The notes below the pieces were generated by a model. That model did no database searches, was not told where the DNA came from, and saw only the letters and a program-made list of their open reading frames with translations. DNA of 64,000 bases from Hyaloscypha bicolor E (lineage: Eukaryota > Ascomycota > Leotiomycetes > Helotiales > Hyaloscyphaceae). The stretch spans positions 868,001-932,000 of the forward strand of contig NW_020194627.1 in NCBI RefSeq assembly GCF_002865645.1. Reading direction: 5' to 3'. How positions within the stretch are numbered: the stretch's first letter is position 1; every line of letters starts with the position of its first letter. The position numbers and the translations under genes are program-made. Of the stretch, positions 22,711-35,325 are shown piece by piece.

Positions 22711-24477
22711 GCATTGCGTCAACCGCAGCATCTCTTTTGTTGGTCTCAGATGGAAAAGGGCCAAGGATATGGGTTTGGGTATCCTTTTTGGGCAAAGGTA
22801 TTGGGGACTGACCAATAGCAGTGCATACATACTGGCATGAGGGACGGGCGTTGGATCGCATGGCATTGGATTGTCTCTTTGGACATGTAAACGACATGGA
22901 ACCTTCTTGTATATAAATATCTTGGTTCAGGTTTTGAGAGCAAGATGGAGAGCAGATGAGCTTCAAGGGCATTGCATAGCCTAGAAATGGGTATATTGTA
23001 TAAGCAAGGCAACGATATATTTCTCAATAGTCCCTTCTCCGCTTCTCAAGTGTCTTCGCACCGAGTCGAGGTCGGGGTCGCGCGAAACTGATCTCCCGAT
23101 CAAGTGATTAATCATCGCATGTAGATCTCTTTTTCTTCTCCCTTTAGGCATTTCCAAACTATTTTCGAATCTGACTTACGTATCATAAGTTATGACTGCG
23201 CTCGGGTGTCTTAATATCAATTATCATCTGAGAAGCAATCAAGTAATCACGGCTTCTTTTAGCGTGCATCCGTCCCCGGTACATGTCGGATCGTTCGTAA
23301 TAAGGTATTGGTATTTTGAAACGCAATTCCAACACTGACACGACCTGCTGGTTTGATGTGATGGGCGAAGCCGGGGATTGAGGGGGTGATTACAGTTGGC
23401 TTGACTTTCGAGTAGATGTATGTGCACGTGGAAGAGCAAGTACTTCGAGGCATGGAAAGCACTTGCAGATCGCGAAGCCACCACTTTACCTAAATTGTTT
23501 CTTTAATCTGGTTTGGTTTTGAACACTTTGAGGGCACATGAATGTTGTTTCTGCTTCGGAGCAAAGGTCATGGAACGGATAGTTGACTGGCCAATTACTT
23601 CAAAAACGAGCTGCCATGTATTTATTAGATCGATTCCCTCTGCTTACAAACATTCTCCTTTGATCAACCCACCCACTCTCCGTCGTGCATATATCAATCA
23701 GACTTGGCCGCACTTTATGCCATACTTGTGGTGAAAATCTTGCAGGAAGAGAAAATTCCGAAAGGCGGGAAAGGCTACTACTTCGCAACCCCCTCCTTCT
23801 TTTCAGGCTGGGGCGTTAGAGAAATGACGCAACCCCCAGCCCCCTTCCCCGAGTTGATTTACAGGGTCGATACTGGCCCATTTTAAGCAGTGAATACTAA
23901 CATCTTCCTAACCCGCTCTTAAAATTACACTCTACTTATTGTATTTCTTATAGCTTGAAATTAATTCTCCTTCTTTTGTTAATTTTCTTCTTCTTAAGAG
24001 CACGAGCATATAATTAAAGAATTTAAAAAGTTATAGGCGATTGCAAGTATTGTACAAAAGGCTAAGTTATAGAGTTATATATAAGATTAGGCGAGAAGAG
24101 GGGTGTAGCTAGGACAGCCGGAGCTAAATACACAGTGAATGTGGTAATGTTAGGTAAGCCCACGCCATTTGTACTTGCTATCAATAGGGGTTCTTTTTTT
24201 AAAATTGCTTAAGCGAGGGTCACTGGGTTTCTATTAATACGCCTATTAAAAGTTACTATATTTTTAGCGCTTAGTGAAATTAAGTTAGGTAGTACAAGTT
24301 ACATAGTACTACTGCAAGTGACTTAGCGCGTACCGAGCCGGATATATATCTGAAGACAGGGAGCTCGTTCACTAGTACTCGTGAAACGAAAAGTTATGGG
24401 TTCAGCTAAGCAATTTCAATATATCTACAATCCCCATCAAGTCAAAATTCAAATTCCAAAATACCCTCATCCCTTAA
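22711..24477. other. Intergenic stretch with an AT-rich relic next to the retrotransposon island
   Basis: No gene is supported. About 23890-24350 is AT-rich with many TA steps, suggesting a RIP-eroded fragment outside the main island. Confidence 0.5.
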
Positions 24478-24574
24478 GCAGGAACTAACGCACCGTAACC
24501 TGCAGCTTCTCCACCCCTGCGCCATCCTCGCTAAAACATAACTCACTTCCGTTAATGCCCAATTCTGCACCGGA
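24478..24574 (-). pseudogene. Cytochrome P450 pseudogene, 3' piece (split by the retrotransposon)
   Basis: On the minus strand this piece reads QNWALTEVSYVLARMAQG, the helix that follows the heme loop in CYP52-like P450s. It continues the frame of the piece at 39434-39640 when the element and one copy of CCGGA are removed. It ends with a short frame-slipped tail. See the entry for the other half. Confidence 0.8.
24570..24574. repeat. Target-site duplication CCGGA, left copy
   Basis: CCGGA directly abuts the left 93-bp terminal repeat and recurs at 39434-39438 directly after the right one. The shared stretch may be up to 7 bp (CCGGACG), so the exact boundary is slightly ambiguous. Confidence 0.8.
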
Positions 24575-24667
24575 CGTAAACGGGGGATGCCTGAGGCAAC
24601 CAACTGTACATATCCTCTCGAGGCACACCTCACCAATTCTACATCCTCTTTCTCCCACTACTTTTCT
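24575..24667 (+). repeat. Outer retrotransposon 5' LTR (93 bp)
   Basis: The 93-bp sequence recurs at 39341-39433 with one C/T difference. It starts CGTAAACGGGG and ends CTACTTTTCT, not with the usual TG..CA. It is GC-balanced and not eroded, unlike most of the interior. TGGTAAGCAACGCAGGG overlaps its end and could be a tRNA primer-binding site, since such sites begin TGG. Confidence 0.7.
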
Positions 24668-26461
24668 GGTAAGCAACGCAGGGATTGATTCCAAGCCTTG
24701 CACACGCCTCCGATACCCTCTCCCGCTTCCTGAATACCCTCCCCATCGTTTTCTCGACCTTACCGTTTTCTGAATCGTCGATTCCTTAGTGCGATTAATT
24801 ACGATTAACGCGATCGTAAATCATTATTACCCTTAACCTTAACCCCGCCTCCCCCGCCTCGGAAATCCTCAAAGATACCTTTAATCCTTTGAATTCTGTC
24901 CAAAAACTCTTTGATTCTAATCCTAGATACCTCCAGGAACATATTTCAATACCATATTCCCTCCCCTTAAGCAGACGCATTCCCTGACGGTTCCTCGACT
25001 ATGGAATAGTCTAATACCCTATTCCCGAATCCTACCTATCGAGAAGTATTAAAAGCATTATTAAAAACTATTTGCAGATTTCCTGAAAGATTCCCAGATT
25101 ATTCTAGTAGGATTCCCTATAATTCCAAGCATTTCCCGAATATATCTAATTAGAATCAGAAGGTTTAATTAAAAATATACTTCTCTATATAGACTATCTT
25201 ACCGAGTTCCGAATTTTATAATACCTACTCTATAATAAACTATATAGATTTATCTAGCTCTATATAGAATTCCCTATTATTAGATTTCTAATTGGAATAT
25301 AATACCTTATTTAATTAAATAATTAGGAACCTGAATATTCCCGCGGGTTTGCTTTCCCTAATAAAGAAATAACCTGCGTCCGAATCGGAATACCTTATTC
25401 TTTGCCAGGAACTCGAGAAGCTTAGAACCTAATTGGAAGTACCAAATCGCATTATAATAAGAGATTCTAATAAAGAGAAAGGTGATTTCCTTCTAGACTT
25501 CAAGAATTCGGGCCGCTATAAAAATAATATCCCAGCTTTCTAATAGCTTACTTATTTGGCCTATAATTTCCGCAAGGCTTCCCAGATAGTTCTAAAGCCT
25601 AAGCTATTTCTAGAGGTAATCGAGATACTTCTAGAAAGAGAACTAGCTTATAGACTCAATTTTATATTACGAATTCAGAAGATTATAGATAAGAGATTAG
25701 TAGTAACTCAAGCTAATATTAATATTATTAAGGAATAGCTTACTAAGGAATTCCCTATATCTATCCAGGATATTATAGAAGCGGATATCTAGACAGAAAT
25801 CGAAAACCTTTCCTAAGGAGCTAATAAAGCTCTTACTATATATTACTAGTATATGGTTTCCCTATTATAAAGAACCTATAGTTATAATAAGCCCCGGGAA
25901 AATTTTATAATAGCTTTTAGTAGCTTAGAAACTACTATATTAAATTATATTATTAATACTTTTATAAAGGAAATTCATAATAATAAACTTTATTATTTAG
26001 CTTTTTATAAGAATATAGCTACCTATAAAGTACTTTGGAAATCTTATGAAATAATTTAAGCTTCCTAATATTTGATTTCCTTAAAGTATTAAGTTAAGAA
26101 AGCTCTTGCTAGTAAGTACTAATTAATAGAGCTTAAGAAAATAATATAGGATTTCACTAGCTATTCTATAATAGTAGTTTTAGCGGAAGTTTAATATAAC
26201 CCGAATATTTTTAAGAAGTTCTTTTAGTATCTAAACTAGCTAGCTTTAGGATTCTAACTAGCTATCTAAACTATTCCGAATATTCTAGCTATAAAGCCGA
26301 ATTCTTTATAACCCCGAAATACTAGTATATCTAGATAGTTCTAGAATAGAGCCCGTCTAAATAATTTCGGAAATTAAAATCGAGTATCTCTCTTACTAGC
26401 TACCTAATCTAGCTATTTAATTATTAATAATTTCGAGATCTTTAATTATTTTAAGAAATTA

Positions 26462-26503
26462 TATATTAGATATAGAAAATATAGCTATATTAAGCCGGAT
26501 TAT
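26462..26503 (+). pseudogene. RIP-mutated gag zinc knuckle of the outer element
   Basis: The frame reads Tyr at each zinc-ligand position with the exact CCHC spacing (x2, x4, x4). TGT-to-TAT and CAT-to-TAT changes explain this. IKPDYR follows the usual knuckle end. Confidence 0.7.
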
Positions 26504-28321
26504 AGAAATCTTACTATTATATACTAGAAATAAAGTTATTTAAAATAGATTATATTTAATAGAAATATTATATTATATTATAACTCTTTCTAGGAATCTG
26601 GATTCTTTAATTCTTAATATATTTCCTAGTTATATGGCTATAATTTATATATTTCTTTATATAAATTCGAGAATTAGTTTAAATATACTATAAGCTTTAA
26701 TAAGTTTTCGAGTTTAATAAAAACTAATTCCGGATTATTTATACTAACTAAATCTAAATATGGAACCTATTAGAATACTAATAATATCTCGCTTAGATTC
26801 GGATATATATTAGAGAAATTAGAAAGCTAGATAAAGATTCTTTCTTATAATACTTTTATAACTAACTTATAAAGAAAGTATTACTATATAAAAGAAATTA
26901 CCTTATCTAAGAATAAGAAAATTAAGAATTATCTAGGTCCTAAGAATTCGAAGTTTACTCCTAAAAAAATCAAATATAGAGTTTATAAACTATATGAAAT
27001 TATAGGTCGGGAAAACCTTAGCCCTATTAAATATTGAGATCTTATAAATTAATTCTAATATAACTTGAGCCTTTTAAAAATCCTCTAGCTTTCCCCGAAT
27101 ACTTAATATAGTTTTTATAAGATTAGAATACTAATTACTAAGCTATAGTAAAAGAAGAAGAAAGATTCCCTAAATATTCTTAAGAATTCCTATTTTTCCC
27201 TAAAAGTTTATGTCTTAATTAGCCCTAATATCTATTTTAATAATAAGATATTTAAGATTCCTATTATTTTCCGAGTTTATTACTAGGGAAAATATATGAA
27301 AGTTTCTATATTTATTAGTATAACTTATAGGAATTAAGGTTTAGATATGAATTTAATTTCCGAATCTTTCCGGAAAGTAATAGGATTTATAATTATTATA
27401 CTAAATAGTAAAGGCTAAAATAGTCTTATAATAAATACTATAGACGGGGATTCCTTATTACTTTTAGCTTATATTACTTTTATAATAGAAGTAAGCGAAA
27501 TATAATATTAGGTATTTATATTTATTTATCTAATATTAAAGAGAAATAAGAAAGAACTTTATTTATTTCTCGGACTTCCCTAGTTAAATAATATTAATAT
27601 AAAGATTTATATCTATTAGAGTATTATTAAAATTAGTAATTAATTAATTAGCGAGAAACCTATTACTTTATAAGGCCCCGTTTTCGTTCTTTCTAAGAAA
27701 TACTAATTAATTCTATATCCTAAGGGCCCGAATACCCGGAAAGCACCTAGAAAGATTTCTATTTATTTCCTATTACTAAATATATAAGTTTCTAAGAAAG
27801 AATTTACTAATTCGAATAGCTCTAAGGCAGATAATAAATCGAAATATACTACTAATAATAAGAGCTCTAAGTTAGAAAACTAAACTCTTGGCTTAGACCT
27901 AAATATATTAGAAAAGGGCTTGGGTAGTTAAGAAATCCTACTAAAAGTAATTATATTAATTATATATATAGAATTCTTAAGAAATAAAAGATATATAATA
28001 TTACTAATTTTATTATTTAGACTTATAAAACAAGTCTATAGTATTTGGATTAGAGAATGCCTTTTCTAGTTTATATTTCTTTTATAATTATTATTATAAA
28101 ATATTATTAACTTTATATAAACTAGTTAGGCCTTCTAACTATTTCAAGTATTAGAAATCTTATATAATAAACGAGAATAATTTCTCGAATAAAGAGCCCT
28201 ATTAAGCTCTTATATAATATTTATATTCCTATTTAAGTTATTCTAATAAAGAATTACCGGGAATTACTATTAAAAATCTAGGAAAACTTGCGGAATTCTT
28301 ATATAAAAAGAACTTTATCTT

Positions 28322-28326
28322 AGAAA
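28322..28326. repeat. Target-site duplication AGAAA of the inner element, left copy
   Basis: AGAAA directly precedes the 5' LTR and recurs at 35321-35325 directly after the 3' LTR. Confidence 0.85.
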
Positions 28327-28629
28327 TGTAATAGGCACACGTAATAGCATATAGACAGGTATCAGATATTATAGATCTAGTTTCCTATTTTGGGTATAGC
28401 TTATAATCGGAATCATATAGATTGTATAGGATTTCCTAATTAAGTAAAGGGCTTTGCATACCTGGCTAAATACTAGGGAATATATAGGGAGACACTCCTA
28501 GCTTTAGAAGGGGCATTAATTAGTCTCTTATTAGAATTAATTCTTGGAATTAGTTATACTTGCAAGTATTACTCTATAGCTTACTTACCTTAACTACTTG
28601 TATATTACCCTGCTATTACATGCCTTATA
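28327..28629 (+). repeat. Inner retrotransposon 5' LTR (303 bp)
   Basis: It starts TGTAATAGGCAC and ends GTGCCTTATA-like (here ATGCCTTATA), giving roughly inverted termini; the expected final CA has become TA. It aligns end to end with 35017-35320, differing mostly by C/T and G/A changes. Confidence 0.87.
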
Positions 28630-30990
28630 TTCTAATTAATCCAATCTTCGGGAAGCAGTTCGTTATAAGATAATTAAGCCATTAATAGACAAAACCACTA
28701 ATAGCTAGAGTATTAATTAGAAAAAGCGCCTCTGCTATTACTAGGGCGACCTAGTCAGGTATCCAGGGGAGCGCCCAGTTAGCTACTCTAGCTACCGCCT
28801 AATCAGGAGAAGGAAGTAGAACTTAGATATCCCTAGAACTAGCTAGCAGGATAATAATAATAGAGAAGCTAGTAGCGGCTCATTATTATATTACTAAATT
28901 AGAAGCAGAGATATAATAGAGAAAGGATCTAGAGGATTTAGAAGCTCAGATTTATTATCTTAAGGATATTCGGATACCTATTATAGAACCTGTTATACTA
29001 CTAGTAGTATATTTAGTTTATAGGGCTCTAAAAACCTGAGAATTACTAACTTATAAGAAGAAGAGTATTAAGGAAGCCTAGGACTTCTTTTACTAGGTAG
29101 AGCTAAAATAGTATAAAGATAGCGGGATTACCTAGACTATAGATATAGTAAAGGTTATATATTATACTTCCTACTTTGAGAATATAGCCAGGAATATCTG
29201 GAAGTATAGGAAGTAATTAGTGGGTATTAATACTACGGATTAGGAGACCTTTATTAAGTTTATAAAGGATTCTATCTTGGATCCGGAGAACTATAGTAAT
29301 AATACTCTCGCCAAGTTTAAGGATATAAAATAGTGGCCAGATTAGAGTATCTAAAGCTTTATATCCTATTTAGATAGCCTATTAGATAACTTGGGATATA
29401 CGGATTTACTATAAGAGCGGGATGACTTATTTAGTAGCTTGAGGCAGGAGATTCGGGACGAGATTAATTACTAAGGGAATATTTTATAAGAAAGGGAGAA
29501 GCTTATTTCTGCGGCTATAAGGGTCGAGAATAACTTAAACTAGTTTACTTAACGGGAATATAATAATAAGCTAACGGGTTAATAAAAGAAAGAAAATTAG
29601 AAAAAGAAAAGAGGAGATAATAAAAGGAAACGGAAGAGAAATATATCCCTGTTATAAGGTTTATATAACCGGGATAGTAAAAGTATAGTAACGGGATCTA
29701 ATATAGTACTTGTATTAGGATCTATAAGACCGGATATAACTTGCTTTACTTACTAGAAGGAGAATTACTATATTACTACCTGCCCAAATTAGGGAAAACC
29801 GACTTGCTATAACTATAATAAGTCTGGCTATAAGATATATAAGTACCTAGAACTAAAGAAGCCGGGAAACGGATATGCCCCGTAGTAGTTATACTCGTTT
29901 ATATTATAGAGGGCAAGGCCCCTAAAACGAGAATAGTAATTAAGATTACTATTAAAATAAGGAAAAGTAGGTAAAGGGTTAGAATATTAATTAACTTGGG
30001 TATAAAGGCTAATTATATAAAGAGGAGGTTAGCCTTAGATATAAGTATTTTATTAATATTAAGGGTAACTCTCTTATTCTTACTAGAGGAAAAGAGGATT
30101 TATTTATATAGAGATTATATTCTTGGGGTTACTATCGAGGATATACTAGGGAACTAAAGAGAGGCTAATATATACTTTATATTATATAATTTTGATCTGA
30201 ATTATATTAATATAATACTTGGATTCCTATAGCTTTACTAGGTTAATCTCCTGATTTCCTTTAGAGAAGTAATATAGAGATACCAGATTTAATTATAAAA
30301 GATTAAAGTTCTAAATACTAGGAAGTTTGCCAAAGTAGTAAAGTATAAGGTATATGTTTTTCTATTAACTGCCTATCCTATAATAAATAGCCAAAGAATT
30401 ACTACTATTACTATAAACGGGATAGTTATATTTCCCAGGAAGTATTAGGACTTTCTCCGAGTATTCTCTATAGAGGCTATAGGTATATTACCTGACTATT
30501 ATATAATAGAGTATTATATAGATCTGGAACCAGGATCCTAATTACTATATGGTCCTATATATACTTTATTAGAAAGAGAGCTTGAAGTTCTTCGGGAATA
30601 TCTTAATACTAGCTTAGAGAAGAAATGGATCCGTTATTTTACTAGTCTAGCTAGTACCCTAATTATATTTGTTCTAAAGAAAGGAGGCGGCCTATATCTA
30701 TATATTAATTACCGGGATCTAAATAGAATTACTATTAAGAACCAAATACTATTACTACTTATTAGTAAGATAATAAACAGGCTTTATAGAGTAAAAGTAT
30801 ATATAAAACTAGACTTAAAAGATACTTACTATTAGTTATAAATACGGAAGGGCAATAAATAGAAGATAGTATTCCGAATATACTATAGATATTTTAAGTA
30901 CTATATTATATCTTTTGAACTATTTAATACTCCGATAATATTCCAGGCATATATTAATTATATACTAGTAGGCCTTATAAATATTATTTA

Positions 30991-31020
30991 TATAGTTTAT
31001 CTGGATAATATTTTAATTTA
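30991..31020 (+). pseudogene. Reverse transcriptase catalytic box of the inner element, mutated
   Basis: The frame reads IVYLDNILIY where Gypsy RTs have a YLDD core. The second Asp codon has become AAT (Asn). Upstream blocks such as NYRDLN and downstream blocks identify the RT. Confidence 0.75.
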
Positions 31021-34000
31021 TTTAGAGGACCCAGAATAATATATAATAGTAGTCTAATATATATTCGAGCGGTTATAGTAATACTAGCTCTTTATAAACT
31101 TGGCAAAATGCGAGTTTAATATAGAGAGAATAGAGTTTCTAGGATTTGTAATTAGTTTAGATAGTATAGAAATAGAAGCTAGCCGGGTTATAGCTATTAG
31201 GGAATAGCCGGCCCTAAAGAATAATATCCGAAAAGTTCAAGTATTTCTGGGTTTTACTAACTTTTACCGGAGGTTTATTTATAGATACTTTAGGGTAGTA
31301 AAAAAGTTAATTAATTTACTAAAAACTAGCGGAAAACTACTATATTAGTTTAGCTAAACGGATAAGGCAGATAAGGCTTTTAGGGAGCTATAAATTATAT
31401 TTATAATAGTACTAATTCTTTATTATTTCGACCTAGCCTTAAAGATTTATATAGAAACAGACGCTTTAGGATTTATAGTTATAGGTATGATTTCCTAGCT
31501 TTTTAGTAAGAGAGCAGAAGCCAGGTAGTACCCTATTACTTTTTATTTAAAAAAGATAACTATAATTAAAAATAGATATAAGATATATAACTCTAAACTC
31601 TTGGCTATTATTCTGGTATTCCGTACTTAGTAGTATTACCTAATATATATCCGGTATACTATTATTATTAAGACAGATTATAATAACTTAAAATACTTTA
31701 TAACTAAGAGAAAACTAAATAGTTAATAGATAAGATAGGTAGAGGAGCTAGCTGCCTTTGACTTTGTCTTAGAGTACTGGCCGGGATATAGTAATTCCGC
31801 TAATAGGCTATTAAGGAGGCCAGACTTTATAGCAGATATAGATAAAGACATTTTACTACCTATACTTTATAATAAGCTATAGAATACAGAATAGAGAACC
31901 CTATAGATAGTAGTAATAGAATGCTATACTATTCCTATAATGCTATAATATAAGGCCCAGGAGAAAAAAGGTAAATACTTCTCGATTAGTAAAATACTAA
32001 GGAATTCCGAAAAGGAAGTCTATTTTAGTAATGAAGTAGTACCGGAGATACTACTACTTGAGCCTATTACTAGTATAGCTAGTTATAAATAGTATATACT
32101 ACGGATTCTAGCTATATAAGTAGCTAGGTCCGAAATAGTATATAAGGAAAGCGGAGAGATATTACTTGAACTACTATTATAGTACTAAAGGCTCGATTCA
32201 TTAGTATAATACTAGTAGTATAAATAGTTCTTAAAGGAGACCTTTACTAGAGCTATTAAGACTTGGGAACTTGATATATCTGGGTTATTAAGATATTAGG
32301 ATACTATCTATATACTAAATAAGCCGGCTCTTAAAAAAGAATTACTATAAGCTAATTATAATAATTCTATAGATAGGTATTTTGGTACTAGTAAGATACT
32401 AGAAATTCTCTAGAGAAAGTACTTCTAGTAAAGTATAAGAAAGAACATAAAAGACTATATTAGAACTTGTTCTATATATTAATGGACCAAGGTAAAGAGA
32501 TATCTGCCATATAGTATACTTAGTTCATTTCCTTTCTTTTCTAAGCCATAGCAAGAAATTACTATAGACTTTATTACGGGACTGCCCCCTTCTAGGTTTT
32601 ATAGTAAAGTATATAATTCTATACTTATTATTATTAATAGGTATACGAAAATGGTATAATATATTCCGACTACTAAGGAGGTCTTGGCTCCTGAGCTAGT
32701 AAAGCTATTTATATACCATATTATTAAAGACTTTGGTATACTTGCGGGTATAACCTCTAATAGAGGATCTGTCTTTATAAGCAAGTTCTAGTCAAGTCTG
32801 TACTTTTACTTAAAGGTTTAATAATGGCTAAATATAGTATTCTACCCGTAAACTAATAGATAAACGGAGAATCTAAACCAAACTCTAGAATAATACTTGA
32901 GGTACTATACTAGCTACTAGTAGAATAACTAGGTAGTAAAGCTTACTCTTATAGAATTCACATATAATAACTCTATATATTTAATAATAGGAATATCCCT
33001 ATTTTATACCTTATACGGATTCTATCCTAGTATTAAACTATATATTAAGGACAATATTTCAGAAAGAGGGGCGCCGGTAATATAGGAAAGAGTATAAAGG
33101 ATTTAAGTAAAATGGGAGGTACTAGAGAAATAATAGTAAAAAGTAATAGATATATAAAAAAAGTACTATAATAAGAAATATATTAATAAGAAGTTTAAGA
33201 TATATAATAAAGTTATACTTTATATAAAGAATATTTAATAGCTATAACCTAGTATAAAGCTAGTAGATAGATATCTCGGCCCCTTTAAAGTTCTGGAAGT
33301 TATAGGAATATATAGATAGATATACTACTTGGAATTACTACTATTATATTAGATCTATAATATTTTTTACGTTTTCCTCTTAGAACCATAGTACCCGCAA
33401 GCTAGTATTATAATAGAACCAGAGCCGGTTGAGATTAAGAGTAAAGAAGAATTCGAGATAGAATTCATTATGGCCTATAAAGAAAGCAGAAAAGAAAGGA
33501 AGTATTTCATTTATTAGAAGGGCTACTTACTAGTAGATAATATATAGGAATTACTAAATAATCTGGAGAATATAGCTTAAGAATTATAAGAATACTTGGA
33601 AAAGAGTAATATTATAATACTATTAGCCAAACGGAGATATAAAAGATAAATGCTTTTATTAGGAAACTATTAAAAAACTATATATTTATTCTTAGAAAAA
33701 CTATATGAAAATTATTAAAAACTCTAATTTCTATACCCTATAAATATCTTATTCTTATAACTACTCTCTACTATTCTTATTATTATCCTTATTAGGATTC
33801 TCTCGAGAAATAGATAGCAAATTGGCCTATAAAGCTATTAGCTATTAGTAAGAAATAAGGAAGAAGTAAGCTTACTTAATACTAAAGAATATTAATTATA
33901 TTATTAAGAGTACTTTATACTTATACCAAGCTAGTAAGAATTACTTGACTTATTTCTTGGATTATTAGGGAAATCTATTAGCTTTAAATAATAGCTTTAA

Positions 34001-35016
34001 TATGAGAAGTATATATAGTTTAGTATAGAAGAAGGGTAGTAATAGCCTTTTCCCTTTTAGGTAAAAGATAAGGAAGATACTTATATATATTAATGGCTTA
34101 AAGAAGGCGGTTTAATTATATTATATATACTTAAGGAACCTTGGATAGTATTAGAATAAGAAATAAAAGAAGGAATTTATAACTTATAGGATTATATTTC
34201 TTATTCTTGGAATAGTAGTAATTATATACCGAGTAATTATTACTCTTAATATAAGTAAGATCGGGAAACTTAGTAATATTCTTGGAATATTAAAGATAGT
34301 AAGGGCGAATTAAGGATATGGGAGTATTAGCCAAACGGGTAGTAATAGGCTAACGAGTACTAAGAGAAGTATTTATCTTAATAGATAAAGAAGTAAAAGA
34401 GGGAATTAGAAGAGGACTTAAATAAAGCTTAAATAAGACTTAAAGAAGCTTAAAGAAGCTTAAAGAAGGCTTGAAGAAGGAAGGCAAGGGACGAGGAGAA
34501 GCTAGATATGGTATTATAATTAAGGAAAAGGAAGATTGGTTAGTAGGAAAAGGAAGGCCTTTTTATAATATCCTCTCTTTAAATAATAATTACGAATTCG
34601 GAACCGGCTCTATATTAGGAATATCCAGAAAATTTTAAAGAAGGGATTTATGAATAAACTAGAAGATCGGATTAACTTTTCCAAGCTCTTGGGCTTATAG
34701 AGTAATAATTTATTTGCGAATAGAGGCTAAGTTAGGATTTACGAACTAATTAGGAGATCGGATAAGCTTTATGTCCGATAGTATATATTATATTTGTACT
34801 ACCTTTGCGAGAGGAAATTACTAGAGGCGATTTGCGAACTAGCTAGGAAGGGTTAGTAAACTATATCCTTAACTCTATTACCTGGCATAATAATAGGGTA
34901 ATTATGGGAAGTCTTTGGGGAAAGCCAGTGGCCAGGAAAGTTTTAGGGAAACATTTGTAAAGCTATTTATAGTTTTCCCAGGCCTCTTGGAAATAAGGGC
35001 CTAGAGGGGGGGTTAA

Positions 35017-35320
35017 TATAATAGGTATATATAATAGCGTATAGATAGGTATTAGATATTATGAATCTAGTTTCCTATTTTGGGTATAGTTTGCGATCGG
35101 AATCATATGGATTATATAGGATTTCCTAATTAAGTAAAGGGCTTTATATGCCTGGCTAAGTACTAGGGAATATATAGAGAGACGCTTCTAGCTTTGGAAG
35201 GGGTATTAATTAGTCTCTTATTAGAATTAATTCTTGGAATTAGTTATACTTGCAAGTATTACTCTATAGCTTACTTACCTTAACTACTTATATATTACCC
35301 CTGCTATTACGTGCCTTATA
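35017..35320 (+). repeat. Inner retrotransposon 3' LTR (304 bp)
   Basis: It starts TATAATAG (TG of the ancestral start changed to TA) and ends GTGCCTTATA. It follows the purine tract at 35003-35012 and precedes AGAAA. Confidence 0.87.
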
Positions 35321-35325
35321 AGAAA
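35321..35325. repeat. Target-site duplication AGAAA of the inner element, right copy
   Basis: It matches 28322-28326. After it the outer element resumes. Confidence 0.85.

Larger units (their letters stand above)
28327..35320 (+). mobile_element. Inner Ty3/Gypsy LTR retrotransposon, full length but RIP-inactivated
   Basis: The element is 6,994 bp with LTRs of about 303 bp and AGAAA duplications. In order: gag (about 28850-29650), a zinc knuckle at 29742-29783 (first and last Cys kept, second Cys and His now Tyr, one stop inside), protease (about 29900-30250), reverse transcriptase (about 30560-31200), RNase H with a TDA-like ETDALGF (about 31450-31480), integrase (about 32400-33100; DFITGLPP at 32567), and a purine tract at 35003-35012. 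The RT box YLDD reads YLDN at about 30997-31008, so a catalytic Asp is lost. Dense TAG/TAA codons fit RIP. It inserted between protease and RT of the outer element. Confidence 0.9.

Noticed and set aside
25556..25738. 60-codon open frame in the AT-rich block as a host gene
   Set aside because: It lies inside the outer retrotransposon where gag is expected and is bounded by RIP-type stops.
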